Shown here piece after piece: positions 40,538-52,441 of a stretch of DNA of 64,000 bases. The position numbers were made by a program, and so were the translations under genes. This stretch comes from Brienomyrus brachyistius (lineage: Eukaryota; Chordata; Actinopteri; Osteoglossiformes; Mormyridae): the NCBI RefSeq assembly GCF_023856365.1, contig NC_064544.1, positions 22,482,399-22,546,398 on the forward strand, in the 5' to 3' direction. Position 1 is the first letter of the stretch; every line of letters begins with the position of its first letter. The notes beneath the pieces were generated by a model. That model searched no databases. It saw only the letters and a list, made by a program, of their open reading frames with translations, and was not told the origin of the DNA.

Positions 40538-40803
40538 AAAATGTACTGCATTTATATAGTGCTTTTCTACTCCTACGAGTACTCAAAGCACTTTACATCT
40601 TATGCCTCACATTCACCCATCCACACACCTATTCATACACCGGTGGCGAAGGCTGCCGTACAAGGCGCCAACCTGCTCACCCGGAGCAATTTGGGGTTCA
40701 GTGTCTTGCTCAAGGACACTTTTATGGGGTCAGGAGGAACTACGGTTCCGACCTGCAACCCTCCAGTTGCCAAACGATAGCACTACCTCCTGCGCCACCA
40801 TCT
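40538..40803 (-). repeat. tRNA-derived SINE of a second family
   Basis: On the minus strand: GGTGGCGCAGGAGGTAGTGC (A-box-like), GGGTTGCAGGTCGG (weakened B-box), CTTGAGCAAGACACTGAACCCC, and the end AAGCACTATATAAATGCAGT, a well-known fish SINE layout. It is unrelated to the family at 29.0 kb apart from the tRNA head. Confidence 0.75.
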
Positions 40804-40859
40804 TCCCCAATTATTGCGTCTGTAGCAGATCTGTGGCCCTTGTGCTCTTCCTCCTTCCC

Positions 40860-41190
40860 TTTAAATACGGAGGCCGTTGAGACAGCAGGGTAGTGAGAAG
40901 TCTGACTGCCTGGGGGAAGAAGCTCTAGCAGTGTCTAGCAGTGATGGATCGGATGCTCCGGAACCTTCTGCCAGGTGACATTGGATGAACAGTCCGTGGG
41001 ATGGGTGGGAGGGGTCTGCCTCAGTGCTGTTTGCATGTAGCTTTCATGGGTGGGGGTGGGGGGGGGTAGATGATTGTGTTGAATGCTGAATTGAAGCCAA
41101 TGAACATCATTCTGACACAGCTCTCCTTTCCATCCGGGTGTGAGGAGGTGAGGGGGAGAGCAATGGAATAATTGGTGTATCATACATTCT
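40860..41190. repeat. LINE-3'-type interspersed repeat fragment
   Basis: GACTGCCTGGGGGAAGAAGC, CGGATGCTCCGGAACCTTCTG and TTGAATGCTGAATTGAAGCC-AATGAACA are phrases of a common fish LINE repeat read in antisense. The class is not certain. Confidence 0.4.
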
Positions 41191-41194
41191 TTGA

Positions 41195-42480
41195 ATTTCC
41201 ATTTCAAAATCAAATTGTAAAAATAAAAAAATTGGCATTTTTTTGTGTTATTTTAAAATCAGAACGGTAAAGAAAAGAATTAGGCTTTATGTTTTGTTTT
41301 TCTGTTTTGAAACCAAATGAGAAAACTGTGAAATTACATCCCTGGTTACTCGACCGGGTACTTTTGTAGCTGCGGGCCACTTTCATGTGTCACTTTCACA
41401 CCACACAACAAAACAGAGACCTTTATGCTAAATAAACATGGGGGATGTAAAAAGCTCACAAGTTGAATTTCACACACTATTCAAAACTACACGGCCACCC
41501 CAAAATAATGGAGGATGAACAAGTTGTTTTGTGATATGTTTGTTTTGGGGTGAGCGATCGCTATCAAAACAGGACAGTCTTTTATTTATATTTTATTCAT
41601 ATGACCCACAACGTCCCTCCTGAAAAAAACAGCATAGACCAGCTATACTGGTCCACCAGCCAGACCAGCACTAACCAGCACAGACTAACATGGAAATCAT
41701 GGTGGTCAGCTGGGGTCCAGACTGGCGACTCCCTTCCTTGATTCATGTATTAGTGATAATTTGACAGGCCTTCACATCTATATCTATTGTTCATATTTAT
41801 CATTATTTACCGCAGGATAAAACGTACCAAGTGTTTGTTACTGCAGCAGTATGGTTATTGTGGTATGAGAGTTCAGGGAGCAGCGCCCTCTGCAGGGTGA
41901 AAGCACCATGGCGCTCCTCTCAAATGGATGTACATACTGTGATGATACGTAACAGGGGGTTTTGATGGTGAAGCTTCCTGGGGGGGACACCGTTGCTGCT
42001 AAATGTATAGTGAAGAGTAAAAGATAATTGTGAGACTCTTTGACTGATTTATTTTTATTTCATTTTGTAGTAATTAAAGAGGCTAATGTTTAGTGCAGTA
42101 TCTCATTGTTACCGGTCCAGGGAGAGACCGTTAAGCACGTCGAGCCATAGAACTTTTCGGTCACTACAAATGTTTTGTACATTTGCAATTTTGACAAATT
42201 TAAAGAAGTATTTTGTATTTTTATATTCTTGTGAATTTATCTTTCTGTTAGTTACTAATATAACTACAGTCTATGGAATACTTGAATGTGATTATACTCA
42301 CTTTGAATGTATTTACAGTTTCACATCTGCAACTCTATACTTGGAACTTGATATTTTTATGATTTTTATTGTACAAGTAAATTGTTTAAGAACATGATTT
42401 GAACTAATTAATACAAGGTGTTGGTTAGTAATAATTCATGGGGAACAAGAGTATGAATGTAACAAGCCATTTGGATCTTA
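41195..42480. other. Intergenic sequence, ACCAGC-rich fold-back at 41636-41740
   Basis: No gene was recognised. At 41636-41740 ACCAGC/GCTGGT motifs recur in both directions (CTATACTGGTCCACCAGCCAGACCAGCAC ... GTGGTCAGCTGGGGTCCAG), as in known fish fold-back repeats. The rest is AT-rich. Confidence 0.4.
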
Positions 42481-43060
42481 TCTGAAATGGTTATAGGCCA
42501 GGTTTTTGGTGGCACCATAAAAAATCAAAGGGGACACAGCTGCTCGCACACCATCCGCCAGAACCTTCCTGCTAGTTTGTGCGAGGGTTCAGGTTCCCAG
42601 ATCCAGAGGCGATTCCCAGATTCGAAGACCCAGGAATTCCCAGTGCGAACTGGGTGGCGAGTCGAACTGAACCCAGAGACTTGTGAGGTATTCCTTAATC
42701 CTCACGGACCGTGTGGTAGGAAGGAGGACCGACATCGATCGAGAAGAGCCCTAAGGAGGACTAGTTTAGGGAGTAGAAGGATTTTATTTTGCCAGCTTTA
42801 TCATTTAGCTGTTGTTCTTCCTAATTGTTTTCTAACAAACTGTTGTGTTTTGAATGTCATCAATCTTTAATGTTAATTGCAAAAAAACCCCAAAAAAAAA
42901 AAAACACAAAACCCAAACGATCTCTGTGTGTTTCATTATTGATATTCACTGTACTGGCTCTTAAAAACGTACTTCTATCTTCTGTCATTGGCCCAGCAAT
43001 CAATATTGACTATCACCTACCTGTACCCCACCAGCACACTGTGGAACAACCTCCACGATT
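42481..43060. other. Possible retroelement leader fragment
   Basis: TTTTTGGTGGCACC at about 42508 resembles a retroelement primer-binding site, followed by a G/C-richer leader-like stretch to about 42780. No gag frame or LTR border could be shown. Confidence 0.25.
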
Positions 43061-43261
43061 CTTACCATGATCCAAGGGTTTCAAGGTGCCGAATCATCAA
43101 CAATCAATACAGTGTCCCGTGGAATAAAGATTTCTGGGCATTTGACTGCTTCTGATGCTCCTGAAGATGTGGCAGATGCCCTTCAATCCATTTCTTCCAG
43201 AATAAATATGACATATAGTGAACTTTCCATTTCCAATGAGAGTAGATTTCATCTTTGTGAA

Positions 43262-43459
43262 TTATTCCTGTTGGAAATGTTGGATGAGACTTGAGAAGCA
43301 GTGATTGGGAGTTAAAGCTTCAAGATCATTTAGATCTGTAGACACCTTAGTGAGAGGTCTACTATTAAGAATGGCTTCTACTTCACAGAAAACCATATAA
43401 AGACCATCTACGTGTGTTGTGCCTTTAGTGTGGAATAAAGAACTTTCCTCACAGAGCAA
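43262..43459 (-). pseudogene. BEL/Pao integrase C-terminal fragment
   Basis: The frame contains EVEAILNSRPLTKVS and DLEALTPNH, the end of the integrase catalytic domain of BEL/Pao retrotransposons. The third catalytic Glu is plausibly the E of EVEAILN. It is a second, separate copy of a part that is mostly missing from the larger relic at 44413-45733. Confidence 0.7.
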
Positions 43460-43469
43460 ATTAATCTCT

Positions 43470-44400
43470 CCAAGCTTCTACACAATGAGATCCACCTGGC
43501 AGATCAACATCCACATAACATTTAAGGATAAACAACAGAAAATATTGCTTCGTGGACAGAAACTAAAAAACAATAAACATAAGCACTTTGAAACTAAACA
43601 TTATTTGAACTAAACTAACCATCTCATTTTGTTCATGATTATCCCAGCCATCACTATCACACAAAAGGCTAAAGGTTGACAAAGTCTACGAAGCCAAGTC
43701 CAACAAAATTAGGAAAACGCATTACACTGACATAAATACACCAGTTATACAACATGTAATGCCACTTCATTTAAATGTGCTACATTAATTATGCAAACAG
43801 TAGATTCAAACTTAAACATAAACGATTGCTTCTTTTGATACTCATTAAATGCTTATGACATAACACCTTTAACTAACAGCCATGTACTTCTCTATGAACA
43901 AGTATACTCAATTTATGCATTCCAAACTTAATTTCAACATTTTAAATGTCCATCTCCTTACCAGTTGTGTCTCCGGTGTGTTTGACAATGAGCTGAGTGA
44001 TCTTTTGCTCATTGAGATATCCCAGTGAAGTCTCCTTCCAAACCTTTCTTCAGTGGTGCACAGGTATAGATGTCCCCCAAGAAACACTGACTCAACTTTA
44101 GGTTTGCTAATGAACACAGGTTGTTCTCTCTGCTCCCTACAGGTTAGGAGGCTTGGAGCAGTTTCCATGAGGGCTCATATTTGTGTGTTGTCTGAGTTTG
44201 ACACAACACCTCCCATTTGACCTCCTGATTCTTGAACCCAAGGAGGTCACATCAAGCACTTGTCATGGAAAAGCAGAGTCTGCTTCACTCTTGATGGCTT
44301 GATTTTTTTTCTTCTACAGGTAGTAGAACGATGACACATCTGACATCCCTGTGAAGAATTATAGCAGGGATTTTGGTTAAGTGCTTCTTTGTTTTCTCTC
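43470..44400. other. Decayed retroelement flank
   Basis: A minus-strand frame at 43908-44168 and the neighbouring sequence probably belong to the BEL/Pao relic, but I could not match them to a domain. Confidence 0.35.
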
Positions 44401-44412
44401 TTTGATATGGTT

Positions 44413-45733
44413 TCATTGTTGAGACTGTATAGCTGGGGAAGGTTCAGACGTGAACATCTCTGACAATGCCCTTCTTATCAGTGCTGATGCTGACAACTCA
44501 AGTCTGTACTGACCCCTCAAAGGATTTTGGTCACCTAACCAGACGACATCTCCAACAGCCACATTCCTGTGTGTTGTGTCCCACTTACTCCTCATGAATA
44601 GATTAGGCCTAGCTAAGTGACTCCACTTCTTCCAGAACCGGTCAACCTCAGTTGGGATGGCTCTTAATCTTTTGTAGTGCTAGTCTTTAAACTCAAAGCT
44701 TCCCAAATCTCCTCCAGGTCCAGTCCTTCCAAGCAGAAGGGAATTAGGACTGATGTATTCTACACAGTCCTCCTGGCTCTGCGTCCTGGCATCTATGGGT
44801 CCTTCATTAGTAAGGTTAGCAGCCATGTTGAGGAAGGTTTGGAATTCACTCCATGTAAAACGTCCATTCCCTCCCAAGTTGTGCAAGGCCCGCTTCACTG
44901 CACGAACGGCTGCCTCTGCAGCCCCATTCCTATGAGTAGAGTCTGCTGGGTGAAGTTTCCAACTCCATTCCATTCCATGCTTTGAGGCTTCATCTTCAAG
45001 TTCGGAATTTTCCAGTTGGTCCTGAAATAGGTGACCTCTTAGGGCAGGTCTGGCTCCCACAAAGTTCTCTTCAGGATCTGACCACAGTTTCCTTGGATGC
45101 CCTCTTGTAGGCCAGCAGGAAACTTTCAGCTGATTGGTCACTGTCAACATCTGCGTGCAGAGCTATGGATGCCACACAGCAAAAGAGAATTCCCATACCT
45201 TGAGCTTTACTATTTTCCTCACTTCATCCTTTACTTCGTAAGGCCCAAAGAAATCCACTGTTGTGTATTCAAATGGCTTAGCTGCTGTTATTCGCTCTGG
45301 TGGAAGGTCACTTATGATTTGCTGGCACTTCTTGTCCTGGCCTTCCTGCATGTCACACAGTTGTCAACAATCTTTTGAGCTAATCTCTGACCTTTTATCA
45401 CCCAGGCTCTCTTTCTCATCAGGAGAAGTGCATTCGCTATTTCCTCATGGTTTGCATTGTGGTCTTCCTGAGCTAGAAGACTGGATAGCCATGCATTATA
45501 AGGTAGGATTGGTACGGTAATTTTTTCCTCATTGAAAATCTGGAATCATCCTCCACCAAGAGTCCAGTTTCTCCATCTCTATACACAGCAGGTCTGCTGA
45601 GGGTGGTGTCTTGAAAGGCTACACCTTCTTGAGCTGCAAGGAAAAGATCTCTGAGTGTCTTCACACTCCCTAATGGTAAGTACAGCTTGACTCTGTACTT
45701 ACCTCCAGTGTGAGGTATTGTTGCAATGCACAT
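44413..45733 (-). pseudogene. BEL/Pao pol relic (integrase region)
   Basis: Minus-strand frames in falling order: 45733-45473 (connection region), 45351-45163 with KPFEYTTVDFFGPYEV at the start of the integrase core, 45150-44680 with RGHPRKLWSDPEENFVGA (second catalytic Asp region), HRNGAAEAAVRAVKRAL and EYISPNSLLLGRTG, and 44595-44413 with NVAVGDVVWLGDQN and RGQYRLE, the C-terminal domain of this superfamily. Several frame changes and the missing gag and polymerase make it a dead fragment. Confidence 0.8.
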
Positions 45734-45734
45734 G

Positions 45735-46115
45735 CCGAGCGCTTTAACTCTTCGTTGTCTCCCCAGTTACGTTCCGTCTTCCTTGCCCTGCCCGAACCTC
45801 CCGCACCTCCTGCCTTCCCTCCTGCCCTACCACCCCTCTTGGATCTCCCTGTGTTTGTCCTCCGAGTCTCCAGACTGACCCCCTGGCGTTTCGACCTTCA
45901 GCTTCCCTTTCCCCGACGACGACCTTGGATTACGTTATGCCTTCTGGTGTAGGATTTCTGGCTACGACTTGGACACGGCTAACGATTTCCCCATGTTCAA
46001 CCCCAAATAAACCTGGTCGTCTTGATTCAACCTCCGCTTGCTTTATTAAGCAGGACAGTACTAATTTGTGTGCACAGTTTAGTGCATTTTGGCTGCAAAA
46101 TAAATAAATAAAAAT
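45735..46115 (+). mobile_element. Possible LTR fragment
   Basis: A pyrimidine-rich stretch with CCCCAAATAAACCTGGTCG (about 46000) resembles the 3' half of a Gypsy LTR. Neither ends nor duplication were found. Confidence 0.3.
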
Positions 46116-46274
46116 AAAAACATTAACATGTGTAGTATCGACCAGTTCCGGTATGGCCGCAAGCTAGACGGTCACGTTCGAGCCTGCTCTCTACAACAAT
46201 CCTGTTTAATCCTTATACTTGAACCAAAAAAAAAAAAAAAAAAAACTCTTCGAAACTGTGGAATTGAGGCAAAA

Positions 46275-47215
46275 ATGTCTAGTATTGGAAGAGGCAGTAG
46301 AGGAAAGCCTAAATCAACAACGCAATCCAAATTAACAAACTTTGGAGCGCATGGCACAGAGCAACCAACTAGCAGGGATGCTAACGCTACGAAGGACGCT
46401 GATGCCGCTATCACAGAAGCTAAGTGAATAATGAGGCGCCAATTTTACCCAGCAAAGACCAACAGCTCCTAAATATGGCTAAAGATGAAATATTGGGAGA
46501 AATACGCAATTTGAAAAGCGAGTTCACCGGAAGATTTGACGGGGTACTTAAAGCTATAGAAGAAACAAGAAAGGAGGTGACTGAATGTACAGAGCGGATG
46601 GCTGGGGTAGAAGTGCGTCTGTCTAACGTGGAAGACGAGCAGGTTGACTTGAAAGCGGTGGTCGAGAGCTTACAGACAAGAAACAAACACCTTGAGAACA
46701 AAGTGGTCGATATGGAAAATAGATCACGTTTGAATAATCTGAGGCTGGTGGATCTCCCTGAAAATTCTGAGGGATTTGACGTGTGCGGTTTTTTGGAGAG
46801 TTGGTTGCCAGACGCGCTGGAGCTAAACCCAATGCGTCACCCTTTAGTCCTGGAAAGGGCCCACCGCATCGGACCAAAGAGAGACACCAATACCTCACCG
46901 AGAACGGTAATTATGAGATTTCTTAACTACAAGCAGAAAGAAATCGTACTAAGAACTGCCAAATCAAAGAAGAATATCTTTTACAAGAACCAGCGTGTGA
47001 AGTTGTTTGCTGATGTCGCTACGGAGGTGCACAGGCAGCGCAAGCAGTTCGATGTTGTTCGCGATCAACTACGTAAACTAGGAGTGAGGCATGGCATTCT
47101 TTCCCCGTCCACGTTGGTGCTGACATATAAGGAGAAAGTCCACAAGTTCACTTCCCCAACGGAGGCCAAACTCTTTGCCCAGAAGATCCAAATGGAAACG
47201 GTAGAAGCAGAATGA
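46275..47215 (+). pseudogene. L1 ORF1 protein, one frame shift
   Basis: The RNA-binding chaperone of L1. The frame from ATG 46275 (MSSIGRGSRGKPK) runs 50 codons and stops at 46425-46427. The sequence continues in another frame from about 46424 to the stop at 47213-47215. After the break come a coiled coil (about codons 15-105 of the second frame: KDEILGEIRNLKSEF ... LQTRNKHLENKVVDMENRSR), an RRM-like domain (NNLRLVDLPENSEG, HPLVLERAHRIGP, RTVIMRFLNYKQKE) and a C-terminal domain (VRHGILSPSTLVLTYKEK). A +1/-1 shift near 46425 separates the basic N terminus. Alternatively the protein starts within the second frame and is whole. Confidence 0.75.
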
Positions 47216-47550
47216 CTTATGTTAATAGGTACTGCCAATGCCAATTACACAGTGTAGGTATTTTGATAAGGCATAACTGAAGTTACAAATGCAATTACTG
47301 TTCAAAAAGGATGGATTACTTGAATACAGTCGCAGGTGAATGTTGGGACAAAAGTTCAGATTCTAGGAATCTAACGATGTTCGCGGTTGGAAGTAGGGTA
47401 CTTCAGGGTTTCACCCAGCTAGCTGGGTTGGGGGGTTTTGTTGTTGTGATGTTTGTAATGTTTGTAGCTTTTAGTTCTAATGTTCTAATGTGTGTTAACT
47501 CTCGGACATATATATTTAGAGCAAAAATAAAACTATTGTATGTTATTTAG

Positions 47551-50500
47551 ATGACACAAAAATTTGAAATTAAATATACTTCCTGGAATTGCAGAGGCTT
47601 GGGTACACCTAAAAAGATTAAGCAGGTTATGAACAAAATAAAAGATCTGGGCTCTAAAATAGTCTTCCTGCAGGAAACCCACACTCTTGAGGAGGAAAAT
47701 ATCAGAATTAGCAGGAGGTGGCAGGGATCGTTGTATGCATCATCATTTACATTAAGAGCCCGAGGAGTAATTACACTGATTCATAAATCGGTGCCTTTGC
47801 ATGTTACAAATATTATAAAAGATAGATTTGGAAGATATTTGATTATTCAGGGATCAATTTTACATGAAAATTTCAATTTAGTGAATGTATATGGACCGAA
47901 TATAGATGATGATCGATTCTTTACAAATTTATTTCTAACCATTTCTTCTCTCTCAGGTAAAACTATTATTGGTGGAGATTGGAACTGTGTTTTGAATCCA
48001 ATCCTAGACCGATCTACTGGAACTGACCAGACGCATCATAAAAGCAGAGAAATCATCCAGAATTTTATGAAGGAATTACGGATGGTAGATATTTGGCGAC
48101 ATCAAAATCCTACCGATATTACATACTCTTGTCACTCTAAAACATTTAATACATACTCCCGCATAGATTACTTTCTGATTTCGGCAGATTTGTTGCCTAA
48201 TATGGGAGATAGTTTCTATGATAGTATAACAATTTCAGACCATGCTTCATGTAACATAAAATATACTCATAAAGATTTATTGATAGACCGTCCTAGGTGG
48301 TGTTTACATCAAAAATGGCTCAAAGATGAATCTTTCATAGGATATGTAGGGAATAAAATTGATGAATATTTTTGTTTAAACACAACACAGACCACAGCCA
48401 GTATCAAGTGGGATGCCTTTAAGGCTTGTATAAGGGGTTATATCATTTCCTATACCTCTTCAAAATCTAAAGAACAGCGTAAGAAAAGACAACAGTTGGA
48501 AGAAAAAATAAAATATTTAGAGGAACAAATGTTTAGAGATAAAAATTCATATGTAGAAAAGGAGCTGTTGCTGTTAAAAGCACAATATAATAAAGCTACA
48601 GCGGACAGGGCAGCCTCTAACATACTTAGGTTAAATCAGTCTTTTTATGAACAGGGAGAAAAGCCCGGTAAGATTTTAGCATGGCAAATAAAAAAACTGG
48701 AAGCACAAAAAGACATAACAACAATAATAAATACAAATGGGGAGACAGTTGTGGATCCAATAGAGATAAATAATGAATTTAGAAATTATTATGAAAAACT
48801 TTATGATTCTCAAGACCATACAGACCTAAACACAAGAAAACTATTTTTAGACAAATTAAACATACCAACTATCACAGAAGAACTTGGCCTACAATTAGAC
48901 TCAGACATTAGAGAAGATGAAATAACCAAAGTAATTGACAACATGAGCACAGGAAAAAAAGCTGGACCTGATGGGTTTCCAATCGACTTTTATAAAAAAT
49001 TTAAAGGAAAGTTGGTAAGGCCAATATTGGAAATGTTACAGGAGGCTTTTATAGTTGGGGACCTCCCTAACTCAATGGCAAATGCATTAATTATTCTATT
49101 GCCTAAGCCTGGAAAATCTAGGGATAAATGTGAGAATATGAGGCCAATAAGCCTGCTTAATTCAGATCTTAAGATAATCAGCAAATTACTAGCAACTCGT
49201 TTACAGGAAACCCTTCCATTGATTATACATGGGGATCAAAATGGCTTTGTGTCAGGTCGGCAAGGTCTATACAATGTTAGGAGGGTTCTTAATGTTATTC
49301 AAGCATTAGATAACACTAAGGATACGGCCCTCCTATCCCTGGATGCTGAAAAAGCGTTTGATAGGATAGAATGGGCCTATCTTTTTGACGTGTTAAAACG
49401 ATTTGGATTGGGACCAAAATTTCGAAAGTGGATACAACTATTATATTTACACCCAACTGCAGAGATTCTAACAAATAAGAACGTGTCTAAACCAATTTTA
49501 GTTAAATGTGGTTGTCGACAGGGATGTCCGTTATCCCCGTTGCTCTTTACTTTAGCAATGGAGCCCTTGGCTATAGCTGTACGGTCACATTCACACATAA
49601 CCGGAATCATGGTTGGTCAGGTAGAACACAAGTTGTCGCTATATGCAGATGATATCATTTTATTCCTTTCACGACTAAATTCATCAATCCCAGCTTTGTT
49701 AAAACTAATTGATGGGTTTGGTCATATTTCAGGATATGTAATTAACAGATTAAAACCATCAATCTTATTGCTAGATAAAGGAGAGAGAGAAAATCCACCA
49801 GTAGCCGTTTCACAATTCAAATCAGTTTCTAAATTTACTTACTTAGGAATACTTATCCTTCCAAATTTAGATTTAATTGTTCAACATAATTACAAATCGA
49901 TAAATAACGAAATTAAAGATAGTGTCAATAGATGGAGTCTTCTCCCCATGTCCCTTATAGGTCGAATTAATATTTACAAAATGAATATACTTCCAAAATT
50001 GTTGTATGTTTTTCAGAATATTCCCTTGCCACCCCCTGCTGATTGGTTTAAAGCATTTAAGAAACTGCTTCTTGATTTTATATGGTCAAACAAACGTGCT
50101 AAAATAAGACTGTCACTACTCCATTTACCCTACGACGAAGGAGGCTTGATGTGCCCAAACATAGAATGGTACTATTGGGCAGCTCAGCTCAGATCTATAG
50201 GGTGCTATTTTTGTAAAAAGGACCCTCCCCAGTGGACAGAAATGGAAAGTGACATCTTGAGCCCTCCATTACCTTTGTACCTTCTTTCTGATACAGAAGT
50301 TAATTTGATGAAGAAAACTAAAAACCCAATAGTTAAAAACATGGTTAAAGTGTGGTATAATGTTAAAAGGCACATTAAAGAACCAGTTATTTTATCACGG
50401 CTAACCCCAATTTGGGGAAATCAGAACTTCCCCCCGGGGAGAGCCGATGCAGTGTTTAAACAATGGGCTTTAAATGGATTGGAGAAAATTCAAGATCTAT

Positions 50501-50880
50501 ATCCCACTGGCTCTGATAACATGATGTCATTTGACATGCTTAGACACAAATATAACATTCAAAGAAAATATTTTTTCAAGTATCTCCAACTTAGAAGTTA
50601 TATAGGAACAAAAGAAAAAAACCTGTTGAAACCACCCAAATCTAAATTAGAAGAAATGATAAGTGAAAGTAGCCTTAAAAGAGGAGCAATCTCACAATTT
50701 TATAAATTATTGTTATCACACTCCCCAGATAATTCAACCTTGAAATTAGAAGCTTGGAAGAAAGATCTGAAAATAAATTTGTCACTAGATGAGTGGCAAG
50801 TGGTTTGCCGTAAGGCATATAAGCAAACTATAAACTCTCGGTTGAGATTGTTACAGTACAAGTGGCTTATGCGTGTTTAG
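47551..50880 (+). CDS. L1 ORF2: endonuclease and reverse transcriptase
   Basis: 1109 residues, carrying out target nicking and target-primed reverse transcription. N-terminal AP-type endonuclease: WNCRGLG with Asn13, FLQETH with Glu42, [14 protein letters not shown] near 141-155, and SDHAS near 230. The reverse transcriptase follows: [53 protein letters not shown] (first catalytic Asp), [12 protein letters not shown] and YADD at 698-701. A C-terminal region ([19 protein letters not shown]) follows. The frame ends at 50878-50880, just before a cysteine-rich domain that continues in another frame, so one base was gained or lost at about 50870-50880. ORF1 is 335 bp upstream. Confidence 0.92.
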   Translation: MTQKFEIKYTSWNCRGLGTPKKIKQVMNKIKDLGSKIVFLQETHTLEEENIRISRRWQGSLYASSFTLRARGVITLIHKSVPLHVTNIIKDRFGRYLIIQGSILHENFNLVNVYGPNIDDDRFFTNLFLTISSLSGKTIIGGDWNCVLNPILDRSTGTDQTHHKSREIIQNFMKELRMVDIWRHQNPTDITYSCHSKTFNTYSRIDYFLISADLLPNMGDSFYDSITISDHASCNIKYTHKDLLIDRPRWCLHQKWLKDESFIGYVGNKIDEYFCLNTTQTTASIKWDAFKACIRGYIISYTSSKSKEQRKKRQQLEEKIKYLEEQMFRDKNSYVEKELLLLKAQYNKATADRAASNILRLNQSFYEQGEKPGKILAWQIKKLEAQKDITTIINTNGETVVDPIEINNEFRNYYEKLYDSQDHTDLNTRKLFLDKLNIPTITEELGLQLDSDIREDEITKVIDNMSTGKKAGPDGFPIDFYKKFKGKLVRPILEMLQEAFIVGDLPNSMANALIILLPKPGKSRDKCENMRPISLLNSDLKIISKLLATRLQETLPLIIHGDQNGFVSGRQGLYNVRRVLNVIQALDNTKDTALLSLDAEKAFDRIEWAYLFDVLKRFGLGPKFRKWIQLLYLHPTAEILTNKNVSKPILVKCGCRQGCPLSPLLFTLAMEPLAIAVRSHSHITGIMVGQVEHKLSLYADDIILFLSRLNSSIPALLKLIDGFGHISGYVINRLKPSILLLDKGERENPPVAVSQFKSVSKFTYLGILILPNLDLIVQHNYKSINNEIKDSVNRWSLLPMSLIGRINIYKMNILPKLLYVFQNIPLPPPADWFKAFKKLLLDFIWSNKRAKIRLSLLHLPYDEGGLMCPNIEWYYWAAQLRSIGCYFCKKDPPQWTEMESDILSPPLPLYLLSDTEVNLMKKTKNPIVKNMVKVWYNVKRHIKEPVILSRLTPIWGNQNFPPGRADAVFKQWALNGLEKIQDLYPTGSDNMMSFDMLRHKYNIQRKYFFKYLQLRSYIGTKEKNLLKPPKSKLEEMISESSLKRGAISQFYKLLLSHSPDNSTLKLEAWKKDLKINLSLDEWQVVCRKAYKQTINSRLRLLQYKWLMRV

Positions 50881-51346
50881 TGTTAGACTAAACCAATACA
50901 ATCCGAATATCCCAGACATATGTACAAAGTGTGGGGACGAAAAGGGTACACTGTTTCACTGTGTTTGGGAATGTAGAGAAATTAAAACATTTTGGGGTGA
51001 AATAAAGGAAACGGTGAAGTCTATTATTTCTAAAGACCTTCCTTTGGAACCTTCCTTTATAATTTTAGGTTTATACCCCAAGCACACAGTATATGCAAAA
51101 AATGAGAAGTTGTTTATTGATATTTGTTTATTACAAGCTAAAATGTTGATTGCACTGCATTGGAAATGTAAAAAACGACCGAGTATTGGACAATGGGTTA
51201 AACAGATGTTGGCTACTCTTCCATTGGAACGCATTACATACTTGTTAAAAAGAAAAAAGGACTTGTTTGAAAGTATTTGGAGGCCTTTCATGCTTTTTGC
51301 AGAAGGCACAGACTTAACTGAAGATCAAGAGGAGGAAGATGGTTAG
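50873..51346 (+). pseudogene. L1 ORF2 C-terminal zinc-finger part, out of frame
   Basis: It continues ORF2 in the next frame ([14 protein letters not shown]) with CTKCGDEKGTLFHCVWEC, a C-x2-C-x8-H-x4-C cluster as in the C-terminal domain of L1 ORF2 proteins, then a basic region and an acidic end. As it stands it is not translated with ORF2 unless the shift is a sequencing error. Confidence 0.8.
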
Positions 51347-51759
51347 GAAACATTACTCATTCACGGAACAGCTCGATATGAGCTGGTTGATACCTGATAT
51401 CTTGTGTCAAAGGGCATTATTGAGGTTATATATGGTATAATTGTATTTTGTGTCTGAGAGGATGTTCTGTTGTATGTAAAAAAAAAAAAAAAAGACAAAT
51501 AAACATATTGTTGGAAAAAAACATGTGTAGTATCAGAGTTTCAACTGGGACTCAGGGTGTTCTGGTAAAGACACATTTATTGGCTTTCATGTTTCCAGTT
51601 GATTCATCTAGTAATTCAATAAAATAGAGATCATGTGGGCAGAGCAGGAGATGGGGCTATCGTGGGAATACAATGTGATCATCTCAAACAGCCCCCTATC
51701 TAGTTTCATGTGGGAATCAGTAGATGGATGTCTGATCTCAATGAACCAAAAATAACCTC

Positions 51760-51910
51760 AGGAACCAAGGTTCGAGTCAGGAGTCTCCCCCACAGACCAA
51801 AGACACACTAAGGTGAACTGGAGGTGCCAAATTGTCCATTGGTGTAAATGGTCTGTGCACTGCACTGGGTTGCTGACCTGTCCTGCATAACTCCCTGCAT
51901 TGTGGCTGTG
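51760..51910 (+). repeat. Diverged SINE relic
   Basis: AAGGTTCGAGTC (B-box-like), CCCACAGACCAAAGACAC, a GGTGCCAAATTGTCCATTGG stretch and TGGGTTGCTGACCTGTCCTGC follow the core order of the 29.0 kb SINE. Confidence 0.55.
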
Positions 51911-52440
51911 GCTTCCTGCATTACTTGTTTGACAAAACCTATTCATATGAAATGTCTCAGGTAATAGTCACACTTTTTGCAGAAGTCACATGACAATCAG
52001 GAAACGGTGTCATCATCACCTAATAATAATAAACCAAATGAACTGCAGATCAGGTAAATAAGCATTAGAGGGCAGTATTGGAAAGAAAATCGTAATGGCA
52101 CATGGAATACATGTTTAATCATATTTCAATGTATTTCAGCTATACTGTAATTTAACCATTGTCAGGCTAAGTTTAGGTAGGGAAATAGTATTAAAGGCAC
52201 TATCTCACATTGATGTCTAGTCTTGTGCTCTGAACACAATCTACTCTTCCTTATACTGACATCACATTTTGAGATGTCACAGAGTATTTTCATTTTCAAT
52301 ACAGTGTTACTTTCTCCAATTCACATGTTATAGAGACACACAGAGTTCTGAAGGATTATAAAGACAGTCTGTACTTTTTTTTATATAGTTATATATTTTG
52401 CCGTCAGTTCACCAAGTCCTGTTTAAAAACCATGCCATCT
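51911..52440. other. Intergenic sequence, nothing recognised
   Basis: AT-rich sequence between the L1 and the Gypsy relic, without recognised features. Confidence 0.5.
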
Positions 52441-52441
52441 A

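Larger units (their letters stand above)
46125..51534 (+). mobile_element. Nearly complete L1-type LINE
   Basis: The element body is 46140-51519 between two perfect copies of aacatgtgtagtatc (46125-46139 and 51520-51534), a 15 bp target duplication beside an A-rich target. It contains ORF1, ORF2, a run of 15 A at about 51478-51493 and AATAAA near the 3' end. Both frames have one apparent single-base shift; otherwise it is intact, so insertion is recent on the scale of this window. Confidence 0.92.

Noticed and set aside
40460..40893. Overlapping + frames of about 100 codons after gene 1
   Set aside because: They lie on the antisense of a tRNA-derived SINE and lack any family resemblance.
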